Source: Oscillospiraceae bacterium
GTDB lineage: Bacteria > Bacillota > Clostridia > Oscillospirales > Ruminococcaceae
DNA: 13,111 nt
Reading direction: 5' to 3'
Assembly: GCA_900762805.1 (NCBI GenBank)
Contig: CAAFHY010000147.1
Location: forward strand, 1 to 13,111
Part shown: piece by piece, positions 1 through 5,630 of the stretch
Numbering within the stretch: the stretch's first letter is position 1
How the letters are laid out: each line of letters opens with the position of its first letter
Notes under the pieces: model-generated
What the model saw: the letters and a program-made list of their open reading frames with translations, nothing else
What the model was told of the DNA's origin: nothing
Database searches by the model: none
Program-made: the position numbers and the translations under genes

Positions 1-243
1 GAGCACGAGTTGGAGCTCGCCGAGTAATACGAGGAGGGGGACGAGCAGTATGTCGCGTTGATCCCCTCGGTGCAGTCGCCGGAGGAGATGCTGGCGGAGG
101 ATGGTCAGCTGGTCATCATGAAGCTGGGTACCGATGAGGACGGCGAGGTCTATTATTCCCTCATCGAGGACGATGACGAGTTTTACCATATCAGCGAGGT
201 CTTTGAGCAGCGTCTGGCCGAGCTGTATGATTTTGAGGATTAG
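1..243 (+). pseudogene. DUF1292 family protein, 5' truncated by window edge and interrupted by an in-frame TAA
   Basis: Frame 1 is open across the left edge except for one TAA at 25-27. Before the stop it reads EHELELAE and after it YEEGDEQYVALIP, which together look like one continuous DUF1292 domain (acidic, with an E-x-E-L core followed by YxxxxEQYVAL). The remainder is highly acidic (EDDDEF, LYDFED end) and stops with TAG at 241-243. DUF1292 proteins are small (about 80-110 residues) acidic proteins of unknown function in Bacillota, often near ruvX/yrzL; that context lies outside the window. The stop may be a real nonsense mutation, a base-call error or the result of strain decay. A restart is conceivable: a GAGGAGGGGG stretch at 31-40 precedes ATG 50, but that ATG opens only ATG TCG CGT TGA, overlapping a TTG at 58 in the DUF1292 frame. 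The family call is fairly firm; the status as a pseudogene is less sure. Confidence 0.6.
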
Positions 244-265
244 TCCTCCGAGCAGGCCGAAAAAA

Positions 266-305
266 GCGGGCGCGCCTTCAGGGTCCTGAAGGCGCGCCTG
301 TGCTT
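266..305 (+). terminator. Intrinsic terminator after the DUF1292 gene, possibly bidirectional
   Basis: A perfect 14-bp inverted repeat (269-282 with 285-298, GGCGCGCCTTCAGG / CCTGAAGGCGCGCC) lies 25 bases after the TAG. The plus-strand U-tract is weak (TGTGCTTTGT), whereas a run of six A on the left side (260-265) would give a good U-tract for minus-strand transcription. It probably ends the DUF1292 transcript. Confidence 0.75.
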
Positions 306-630
306 TGTAAAAAAACGCGCGGCCGGCGCCGTATAAAGCGGCATAGGCCGGCTTTCCGGGGGCGGACAAGGGCCCTTTCGGAGCAGGCTGCCGGCGGTGT
401 TTGACCGTCGGGAGGATGCTTGCGCCGTTCCTGCCGCCGGCTCCCGACGTCAGGAACGGCTTCGGCAGCCTTTCCGGCCGGCTTGGGCGCCAAAGGGCTG
501 CGCGAGAGCCTGTTTGCCGGATATCGCCGGCGGGCGAGACTTTTTTACCGCTTTTCGGCGGCTTGGCCGGCAGCTTTTGCGGTTTTTCGGGCCGAAGGCG
601 GCCGGAAAACGTTATTTTTTACAATTTAAG
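306..630. other. Gene-free stretch, no convincing coding region
   Basis: Open frames here (for example from 397 or 401) have no ribosome binding site and read as low-complexity Arg/Gly/Ala-rich translations typical of GC-rich noncoding DNA. The only structures I can see are a 10-bp perfect inverted repeat (424-433 / 451-460) and an imperfect GC-rich dyad at about 574-608 followed by a T-rich run (612-620), which could be a weak terminator. I recognise no gene, RNA family or mobile element. Confidence 0.5.
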
Positions 631-659
631 TTGATTTATGCGCGGAGCTATGGTATACT
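631..659 (+). promoter_or_regulatory. Sigma-A type promoter with extended -10
   Basis: TTGATT (631-636), a 17-base spacer and TATACT (654-659), with TGG directly before the -10 (extended TGn element). An A/T-rich stretch (601-637) lies just upstream in an otherwise GC-rich region. Transcription would begin near 666. The first protein gene downstream (cdd) is almost 400 bases away and a second promoter lies in between, so the product may be a short RNA or a long leader. Confidence 0.65.
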
Positions 660-766
660 ATAGCCAAGGCTGACGGGAACGCGCCGTCCCCGCCGCGCCG
701 ACAAACCGGCCGCACCGGCATATCCGGTTGCTGTGCCGCATACGATTCTGGTGTACACATCCTGCC

Positions 767-795
767 TTGTGCGAATTGTTGCCGTCTTTTATAAT
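767..795 (+). promoter_or_regulatory. Sigma-A type promoter before the candidate structured RNA and cdd
   Basis: TTGTGC (767-772), a 17-base spacer and a consensus TATAAT (790-795). Start of transcription would be near 802. This is the nearest good promoter to cdd, whose ATG is at 1048, leaving a transcript of about 245 bases before the coding region. Confidence 0.65.
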
Positions 796-801
796 CCAAC
801 A

Positions 802-960
802 TTATAAAAATAGGGAGTGTGTCTAAACCTGCGGATTGCAGACCTCCCCGCTCCTTTGAGCGGGACGAAGGGAGCGTGAAACAGGCTTGCGCGCGTACCC
901 GCCGTCATCATAAGACGGGTCCTAAATGGCGGCAGACGGCAAGGCGGGATCGTACTGTCT
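802..960 (+). ncRNA. Candidate structured RNA (stand-alone ncRNA or long leader of cdd); family unassigned
   Basis: The segment starts right after a consensus promoter and has dense, nested pairing: a 7-bp hairpin with CTTT loop (847-853/858-864), CTGC/GCAG (829-832/838-841), and a long-range helix joining 895-903 (GTACCCGCC) to 943-955 (GGCGGG ATCG TAC). It also has alternative pairings that exclude each other (849-854 with 871-876; 901-906 with 935-940). A-rich single-stranded patches (TCTAAACC, GTGAAACAGG, CATAAGAC, TCCTAAATGG) stand out against the GC-rich background, as conserved loops of structured RNAs do. No coding frame here is convincing. No U-tract terminator is visible before cdd, so the 3' end is uncertain and it may be transcribed with cdd. 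Size and layout would fit families such as raiA-motif RNA or 6S RNA, but I cannot assign it by eye. Confidence 0.45.
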
Positions 961-1047
961 CTGCCGGTCTTTGCACAGGGGCCGCGGGCGCGCCCGGCGC
1001 GGGGCATGGCCGCTGCCGCTGTTCTATCAATTGCAAGGGAGAGGTCC

Positions 1048-1443
1048 ATGGAAAAGGAAAAGCTGATGCAGCTGGCGAAGGAGGCCGCGTGCAATGCGTA
1101 CACGCCCTATTCGCACTACAATGTCGGGGCGGCCATCCTCGGCCGCAACGGAAAGGTCTATACCGGCTGCAATTTTGAAAACGCTTCGTTTGGGGCCACC
1201 ATCTGCGCCGAGCGCTGCGCCGTCGGCTGCATGATAAACGACGGCTGCCGGAAGATTGCCGCCGCGGCCGTTTATGTCAGCGGCGAGCACGTCGGCACCT
1301 GCTGCGGCATCTGCCGTCAGGTGCTGGCCGAATTTGCCGACGGCGATATCCCCGTTTATTTCCTCTGCGCGTCGGGCGAAACGGCCGAGTATTCGATGAC
1401 CGAGCTGCTGCCCGCCGGCTTTGCGCTTGAGCCGGAGGAATAG
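1048..1443 (+). CDS. cdd: Cytidine deaminase (homotetrameric zinc type)
   Basis: The 131-residue product hydrolytically deaminates cytidine and deoxycytidine to uridine and deoxyuridine in the cytoplasm (pyrimidine salvage). The PYS-HYNVGAA segment (20-29), GCNFENAS (40-47) and the zinc site C53-A-E55 plus C86-G-I-C89-RQ are all present; numbering matches the Bacillus subtilis enzyme (C53, E55, C86, C89), E55 being the catalytic acid/base. Residue 85, normally Pro in the PCGxC motif, is Cys here, and the protein is cysteine-rich overall. I chose ATG 1048 because AAGGGAGAGG (1035-1044) sits just before it and because it gives the usual family length; an in-frame ATG at 1006 would add 14 unconserved residues. 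It appears to be single, ending at a terminator shared with the convergent thiT. Function is confident. Confidence 0.95.
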   Translation: MEKEKLMQLAKEAACNAYTPYSHYNVGAAILGRNGKVYTGCNFENASFGATICAERCAVGCMINDGCRKIAAAAVYVSGEHVGTCCGICRQVLAEFADGDIPVYFLCASGETAEYSMTELLPAGFALEPEE

Positions 1444-1463
1444 TGTCTCTGAAAGGGCAAAAA

Positions 1464-1496
1464 GCAAGGGCCTCTGCCGCGGCAGAGGCCCTTTTC
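1464..1496. terminator. Bidirectional terminator between cdd and thiT
   Basis: A perfect 14-bp inverted repeat (1466-1479 / 1480-1493; AAGGGCCTCTGCCG and its complement) is followed by TTTT on the plus strand and, on the minus strand, by GCTTTTTG. It lies 23 bases after the cdd stop and 13 bases after the thiT stop, so it serves both convergent genes. Confidence 0.9.
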
Positions 1497-1507
1497 GGAT
1501 GGTGCGC

Positions 1508-2125
1508 TCAGGCTGTTTCGCCGAGCTTTTCAACGGCGGGAGCGAGGAGAGCCGCCACGATGCCGGTGATAATCATTTCAGGCACCAGATAACTGGCATT
1601 GTAGACCAGTGAGTAGAACACCGACAGGGAGGTGCCGGTGAAGGATGACAGTGCCCAGGCGCCGAAGTCGCCGAGGTTGCCGAAGAACCACTCGCCATAT
1701 TCGCCGAACACGATAAAGCCGGAGATGAAGCTTGAAACAAAGCGCAGCGCGATGGCTGCCACGGCGCCGAGACACAGCTCGCGGCGGGGCGATTTGAGCT
1801 TGCCGCGGAACATACCGCCCAGCCCCAGCACCGTAAAGGCGATGAGGTAATCGAACAGCAGCGAAACGATGACGCTGCCGACTGAGAGCCCGGACAGCGA
1901 GGCGCCGGTGATGAGCTGGAACAGCGCGAAGGCAAAGCCGGTCAGAAGCCCCCATTTGATGCCGTTGCGGTAGGAGGCGATGATGATGGGCAGCATGCTG
2001 CAGACGGTGATGGAGCCGCCCTGACCGAGAAACTTGAATTTCGGATAGATGGACAGCACACAGGAAATGGCGCACAGGATGGCGCACTCCGCTAAGATGC
2101 GGGTTTTGGGCTTGACATGGTTCAT
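1508..2125 (-). CDS. thiT: Thiamine-specific ECF transporter S component (ThiT/YuaJ)
   Basis: The 205-residue membrane protein is the substrate-binding subunit that captures thiamine and docks on the shared ECF module (EcfA/A'/T, not encoded here). About six hydrophobic segments are visible. Family features include ASYRNGIKWGLLTG in the first half, GFIVFGEYGEW in the middle, and YSLVYNASYLVPEMIITG near the C-terminus, which corresponds to the Tyr/Asn thiamine-contacting region of ThiT. The start is ATG at 2123-2125, preceded on its strand by GAAAGGAAC; an upstream in-frame extension to 2263 would run through the riboswitch terminator and is rejected. The TPP riboswitch upstream independently supports the assignment: thiamine pyrophosphate should switch the gene off. 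It ends at the terminator shared with cdd. Confidence 0.95.
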   Translation of the reverse strand: MNHVKPKTRILAECAILCAISCVLSIYPKFKFLGQGGSITVCSMLPIIIASYRNGIKWGLLTGFAFALFQLITGASLSGLSVGSVIVSLLFDYLIAFTVLGLGGMFRGKLKSPRRELCLGAVAAIALRFVSSFISGFIVFGEYGEWFFGNLGDFGAWALSSFTGTSLSVFYSLVYNASYLVPEMIITGIVAALLAPAVEKLGETA

Positions 2126-2215
2126 AACAGTGTTCCTTTCAGAGAAAATAGTGCGACAGTTAAATGGCGCGGCGGCATGGCCGCCGGGAATGCTCTGCGC
2201 GCGCTTGAAACACGG

Positions 2216-2246
2216 AAAAGCCGCCCGAAGCGGCGCTTCGGGCGGT
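2216..2246 (-). terminator. Riboswitch-controlled intrinsic terminator in the thiT leader
   Basis: An 11-bp stem (2221-2231 / 2235-2245) with a 3-base loop is followed on the minus strand by CTTTTCC. It lies between the TPP aptamer and the thiT start, as expected of a transcription-attenuation expression platform. The arm CCGAAGC can also pair with GCTTCGG in the aptamer, a possible alternative state; this last point is inference. Confidence 0.85.
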
Positions 2247-2265
2247 TTGTGGTCTGTGTACAAAG

Positions 2266-2348
2266 AACGCTCCCTACGCCGGCATTGTCCGGTTCAGGTC
2301 AAAGGGTTTAGGCGGTAAGCCAATCTCAGCCGAAGCTCCCCTGCTGTT
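2266..2348 (-). promoter_or_regulatory. TPP (THI-box) riboswitch aptamer
   Basis: Read on the minus strand it contains the conserved blocks in order: GGGGAGC, GGCTGAGATTGG, AACCCTTTGACCTGA, CCGGACAATGCCGG and CGTAGGGA. P1 can form from AACAGC (2348-2343) and GCGTT (2270-2266) with one bulged A. The variable P3 is minimal, AGC-TTCG-GCT, closed by a UUCG tetraloop. It begins about 8 bases after the predicted transcription start. Thiamine pyrophosphate binding should favour the downstream terminator and repress thiT. Confidence 0.97.
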
Positions 2349-2362
2349 TAATTGTCATATAG

Positions 2363-2392
2363 AGTATACTACTGCCGGGCTGCCCTTGTCAA
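2363..2392 (-). promoter_or_regulatory. Promoter of the thiT riboswitch transcript
   Basis: On the minus strand a perfect TTGACA (2392-2387) is separated by 18 bases from TATACT (2368-2363), giving a start near 2356, just before the aptamer. The -35 and spacer lie inside the last codons of nth, whose stop codon (2371-2369) directly abuts the -10. Confidence 0.85.
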
Positions 2393-3013
2393 GCCCGCGG
2401 CGCAGATATCGTTCAGAAAGCAGCTGTCGCATTTGGGCGAATGTGCCGTGCAGACGGCCCGTCCGTGCAGCACCAGCCGGTGGCAGAAATCGTTGGCCGC
2501 ATTGGGGTCAAGCAGCTCCCACAGCCGCCGCTCGACCTTGACAGGCTCCTTGCTGTCGGTCAGGCCGAAGCGGCCGCACAGGCGGATGCAGTGGGTGTCG
2601 GTCACGACGGCCGGCTTGCCGAAAATGTCGCCCAGAATGAGGTTGGCGCTTTTGCGGCCGACGCCGGGCAGCGCCAGCAGGGCCTCCATCGTATCGGGCA
2701 CGCGGCCGTCGTATTTTTCGCACAGCACGGTCATGCAGGCTTTTATATCGCGCGCCTTGCTGTTGCCGAGCCCACAGGGGCGCACCGTGTCGGTCAGCTC
2801 GGCAAGGTCGCAGTCGGCCAGCGCGCGGGGAGAGGGGTAGCGCTCGAAAAGCCCTGCCGTCACGATGTTGACGCGCGCGTCGGTGCATTGGGCGGCCAGC
2901 CGCACGGCGACCAGCAGCTTCCACGCATCATTATAGTCCAGGGTGCATTCGGCTGCCGGGTAATGCTCGGCCAGGCGGGCGACAATGACGGCCGCAGTCT
3001 GTTTGGCGTCCAT
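2369..3013 (-). CDS. nth: Endonuclease III, base-excision repair glycosylase/AP lyase
   Basis: The 214-residue protein removes oxidised pyrimidines and cleaves abasic sites. The helix-hairpin-helix LPGVGRKSANLILG (115-128) carries the catalytic Lys121, and Asp139 in TDTH is the catalytic acid. The C-terminal cluster C188-x6-C195-x2-C198-x5-C204 is an exact [4Fe-4S] spacing. The N-terminal LLVAVRLAAQCTD matches the family's L-SAQ-TD segment. The start is ATG at 3013-3011, preceded by AGGAGGAAGTT on its strand. Longer in-frame starts (to 3112) would lie upstream of the predicted transcription start (about 3082) and have no family similarity. Length matches the family (about 210). thiT follows on the same strand with no terminator between them, so read-through into the riboswitch is possible. 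Confidence 0.96.
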   Translation of the reverse strand: MDAKQTAAVIVARLAEHYPAAECTLDYNDAWKLLVAVRLAAQCTDARVNIVTAGLFERYPSPRALADCDLAELTDTVRPCGLGNSKARDIKACMTVLCEKYDGRVPDTMEALLALPGVGRKSANLILGDIFGKPAVVTDTHCIRLCGRFGLTDSKEPVKVERRLWELLDPNAANDFCHRLVLHGRAVCTAHSPKCDSCFLNDICAAGLTRAARQ

Positions 3014-3029
3014 AACTTCCTCCTGATGG

Positions 3030-3057
3030 TTGCTTTTTGCGGATTCAATGGTATGAT
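3030..3057 (+). promoter_or_regulatory. Promoter of the glyA-rarA-kinase cluster
   Basis: TTGCTT (3030-3035), a 16-base spacer and TATGAT (3052-3057), preceded by TGG as an extended -10. Start expected near 3064, giving a glyA leader of about 53 bases. It faces the nth promoter. Confidence 0.6.
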
Positions 3058-3088
3058 ATATACAGTGGGTGTCTTTGCCCGTCTCAAC

Positions 3089-3117
3089 ATTATACACCAT
3101 TTTGGAGGCCATGTAAA
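3089..3117 (-). promoter_or_regulatory. Promoter of nth
   Basis: On the minus strand TTTACA (3117-3112), a 17-base spacer and a consensus TATAAT (3094-3089), with a start near 3082. The -35 box overlaps the first base of the glyA start codon, and the spacer covers the glyA ribosome binding site. Confidence 0.75.
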
Positions 3118-4367
3118 TGTATCAAACTCTGTTAGACAGCGTCGGTTTTGTTGAGCGCTGCGACCCGGCAGTCGGCTGTGCCATGCGGCGCGAGCTGGAG
3201 CGTCAGCACACCCATATTGAACTGATCGCTTCGGAAAACATCGTTTCCCCGGCCGTGCTGGCCGCCATGGGGAGTGTTCTTACCAATAAATATGCCGAGG
3301 GTTACCCCGGCCGCCGCTATTACGGCGGCTGCGAATATGTCGATGAGGTCGAAAACATCGCCATCGACCGCGCCTGCCGGCTTTTCGGCGCCGACCATGC
3401 CAATGTGCAGCCCCATTCGGGCGCACAGGCCAACCTGGCCGCCTATATGGCCGTGCTGCAGCCGGGCGATACGGTGCTGGGCATGTCGCTCGAAAGCGGC
3501 GGTCACCTGACGCACGGGTCGCCCGTCAACGCGTCGGGGCGGCTCTACCGCTTTATCCCCTACGGTGTAGGGGAGGATGGCCGGCTCGACTATGACGCCA
3601 TTGAGCGCCTTGCCGCCGAGCACCGCCCGCGGCTGATCGTCGCGGGGGCCAGCGCCTATCCGCGCGCCATCGACTTTGCGCGCATCGGCGCCATCGCCCG
3701 CCGGTACGGCGCGCTGTTCATGGTCGATATGGCCCATATTGCGGGGCTGGTGGCGGCCGGGCTGCACCAGTCGCCGGTGCCCTGCGCCGATATCGTTACC
3801 ACGACTACGCACAAAACGCTGCGCGGCCCGCGCGGCGGTATGATCCTTTGCCGGGAGGAGCTGAAGAAGGCGATAGACAAGGCCGTTTTCCCCGGTATGC
3901 AGGGCGGACCGCTGATGCACATCATCGCCGCCAAGGCCGTCGCTTTCGGCGAGGCGCTGCGGCCGGAATTCGGCGAGTATCAGCGGCAGATCATTGAAAA
4001 TGCCGCGGCGCTGGCCGACCGGCTGACGGCACGCGGCCTTCGGCTGGTGACCGGCGGCACCGACAATCACCTCATGCTGGTCGATCTGCGCGGCACCGGC
4101 GTGACCGGCCGCGAGCTGGAGCAGAGGCTCGACAGCGTCCATATCACCGTCAACAAAAACGCCGTGCCCGGCGACCCCGAAAAGCCGACAGTTACCAGCG
4201 GCGTCCGCCTCGGTACACCGGCTGTCACGACGCGCGGCTTCGGCACGGCACAGTCGGCCGAGGTGGGCGACCTCATCGCCGATGTCGTCTTTGACTACGA
4301 AAACAAAAAGGAGGCGGTGCTGCGCCGCGCCGAGCTGCTGTGCAGCGCCTATCCCGTTTACCGTTAA
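3117..4367 (+). CDS. glyA: Serine hydroxymethyltransferase
   Basis: The 416-residue cytoplasmic PLP enzyme interconverts serine and glycine and loads one-carbon units onto tetrahydrofolate. Visible family motifs: [11 protein letters not shown] (35-45), [25 protein letters not shown], the [14 protein letters not shown] segment with the PLP-binding Asp and His, the Schiff-base lysine K233 in [14 protein letters not shown], and the C-terminal [15 protein letters not shown]. Length is normal (about 410-420). The ribosome binding site GGAGG (3104-3108) is 8 bases before ATG 3117; the closer ATG at 3111 is followed at once by TAA. rarA starts 12 bases after its stop, so glyA heads an operon with rarA, a lipid kinase and probably a transporter. 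The N-terminus (residues 1-20) is the least conserved part. Function is confident. Confidence 0.97.
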   Translation: MYQTLLDSVGFVERCDPAVGCAMRRELERQHTHIELIASENIVSPAVLAAMGSVLTNKYAEGYPGRRYYGGCEYVDEVENIAIDRACRLFGADHANVQPHSGAQANLAAYMAVLQPGDTVLGMSLESGGHLTHGSPVNASGRLYRFIPYGVGEDGRLDYDAIERLAAEHRPRLIVAGASAYPRAIDFARIGAIARRYGALFMVDMAHIAGLVAAGLHQSPVPCADIVTTTTHKTLRGPRGGMILCREELKKAIDKAVFPGMQGGPLMHIIAAKAVAFGEALRPEFGEYQRQIIENAAALADRLTARGLRLVTGGTDNHLMLVDLRGTGVTGRELEQRLDSVHITVNKNAVPGDPEKPTVTSGVRLGTPAVTTRGFGTAQSAEVGDLIADVVFDYENKKEAVLRRAELLCSAYPVYR

Positions 4368-4379
4368 AAGGAGCAAGCC

Positions 4380-5630
4380 ATGGAACCTCTTGCCGTCCTG
4401 CTGCGGCCTCAGACGCTTGACGACGTCTTTGGACAGCGGCACCTGCTTTCCCACAGCAGTGTGTTTTACAAAATGATAGCTGCCGGCACGGTGCCCAATA
4501 TGATTTTTTACGGGCCGTCGGGCGTCGGGAAGACGACTGTCGCCCGCATCATTGCCAAAAACAGCGGGATGTCCTTCCATGCCCTCAACGGCACCACGGC
4601 CTCGACGGCCGATATCCGCGAGGTCATCGCCAGCGTCGGCACCCTTATGGGGCAGGGCGGTGTGCTGCTTTATCTTGACGAGATCCAGTATCTCAATAAA
4701 AAGCAGCAGCAGACGCTGCTGGAATTCATTGAGGGCGGCTCGGTCACACTGATCGCCGCCACCACCGAGAACCCGCACTTTTATGTTTACAACGCGCTGC
4801 TGTCGCGCTGCACGGTGTTTGAATTCCGGCGGCTTGATACGGCTGACATCGAGGCAGCGCTCGACCGCGCCGCCGCCGAGCTGGCCGCCCGCGGCCGGCA
4901 CATCACCTTTGCGGGCGATACCCGCCGTATCCTTGCGTCGGCGGCCGCCGGCGACGTGCGCAAGGCGCTCAATTTTCTGGAGCTGCTCATCGCCGCCGAG
5001 CCGGGCGACGCCGTGCTGACCGAGGAGGCCGCCGGACAGGTGACAGCCTTCAGCAGTGCGCTGGGCGACCGCGCCGACGACAACCACTATAATCTGCTGT
5101 CGGCTTTTCAGAAGTCGATCCGCGGCAGCGACCCCGACGCGGCGCTGCACTATCTGGCGCGGCTGCTGGTGGCGGGCGATCTCATTTCGCCCTGCCGGCG
5201 GCTGCTGGTCATCGCCAGCGAGGACATCGGCCTTGCCTACCCGCAGGCGGCAGCCATCGTCAACGCCTGTGTTGACAGCGCCTTCCGCCTGGGGCTGCCG
5301 GAGGCCGCCATTCCGCTGGCCGAGGCCGTCGTGCTGCTGGCCACGGCGCCCAAGAGCAACGCTTCCTATATGGCCTATCAGCAGGCGGCGGCCGATGTCG
5401 AGGCCGGGCGCTATTCCGATGTGCCCGACCATCTCAAGTCAAGCCCCGTCACGCGCGGCGAGCCCTATAAGTATGCGCACGATTACAAGAACCACTATGT
5501 CGTTCAGCAATATATGCCCGATGCGCTGGTCGGCAAAAAATACTACCGGTATGGCGACAATAAGACCGAGCAGGCTGCACGGGCCTATTGGGAGCGCATA
5601 CTGACCCAGGCAAAGGAGAGCCAACCATGA
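4380..5630 (+). CDS. rarA: Replication-associated recombination protein A (RarA/MgsA-type AAA+ ATPase)
   Basis: The 416-residue AAA+ ATPase belongs to the clamp-loader-like RarA family (Mgs1/WRNIP1), which acts at stalled replication forks. In order: N-terminal LAVLLRPQTLDDVFGQ; Walker A GPSGVGKT (45-52); Walker B LYLDEI (97-102) followed by QYLNKKQQQTLLE; sensor 1 AATTENP (126-132); arginine finger in LLSRC (R143); then the C-terminal tetramerisation region with ASEDIGLAYPQA, LAEAVVLLATAPKSN and the PYKYAHDY segment near the end. The usual HRFNK after Walker B reads QYLNK here, which I take as a lineage variant. The start follows AAAGGAGCAAGCC, 12 bases after glyA. Its TGA overlaps the ATG of the next gene (ATGA), implying translational coupling. 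The family call is confident; detailed role is from homologues. Confidence 0.95.
   Translation: MEPLAVLLRPQTLDDVFGQRHLLSHSSVFYKMIAAGTVPNMIFYGPSGVGKTTVARIIAKNSGMSFHALNGTTASTADIREVIASVGTLMGQGGVLLYLDEIQYLNKKQQQTLLEFIEGGSVTLIAATTENPHFYVYNALLSRCTVFEFRRLDTADIEAALDRAAAELAARGRHITFAGDTRRILASAAAGDVRKALNFLELLIAAEPGDAVLTEEAAGQVTAFSSALGDRADDNHYNLLSAFQKSIRGSDPDAALHYLARLLVAGDLISPCRRLLVIASEDIGLAYPQAAAIVNACVDSAFRLGLPEAAIPLAEAVVLLATAPKSNASYMAYQQAAADVEAGRYSDVPDHLKSSPVTRGEPYKYAHDYKNHYVVQQYMPDALVGKKYYRYGDNKTEQAARAYWERILTQAKESQP

Noticed and set aside
397..663. Small open frames in the region upstream of cdd as a possible small protein gene
   Set aside because: Several overlapping frames are open to similar extents because of GC richness; none has a ribosome binding site or a plausible protein composition, and the longest runs into the promoter at 631-659.
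2126..2263. N-terminal extension of ThiT to position 2263
   Set aside because: The extension would be translated from the riboswitch terminator stem; ATG 2125 has a good ribosome binding site and gives the standard family length.
3014..3112. N-terminal extension of endonuclease III to 3112
   Set aside because: The predicted nth transcription start (about 3082) lies inside it, and the extra residues do not resemble the family; ATG 3013 has an AGGAGG site.
3132..5432. A 766-codon open frame on the minus strand, opposite glyA and rarA
   Set aside because: It is antisense to two well-conserved genes. Its translation is a His/Gly/Arg/Asp-rich sequence of the kind produced opposite GC-rich codons, with no domain or ribosome binding site.
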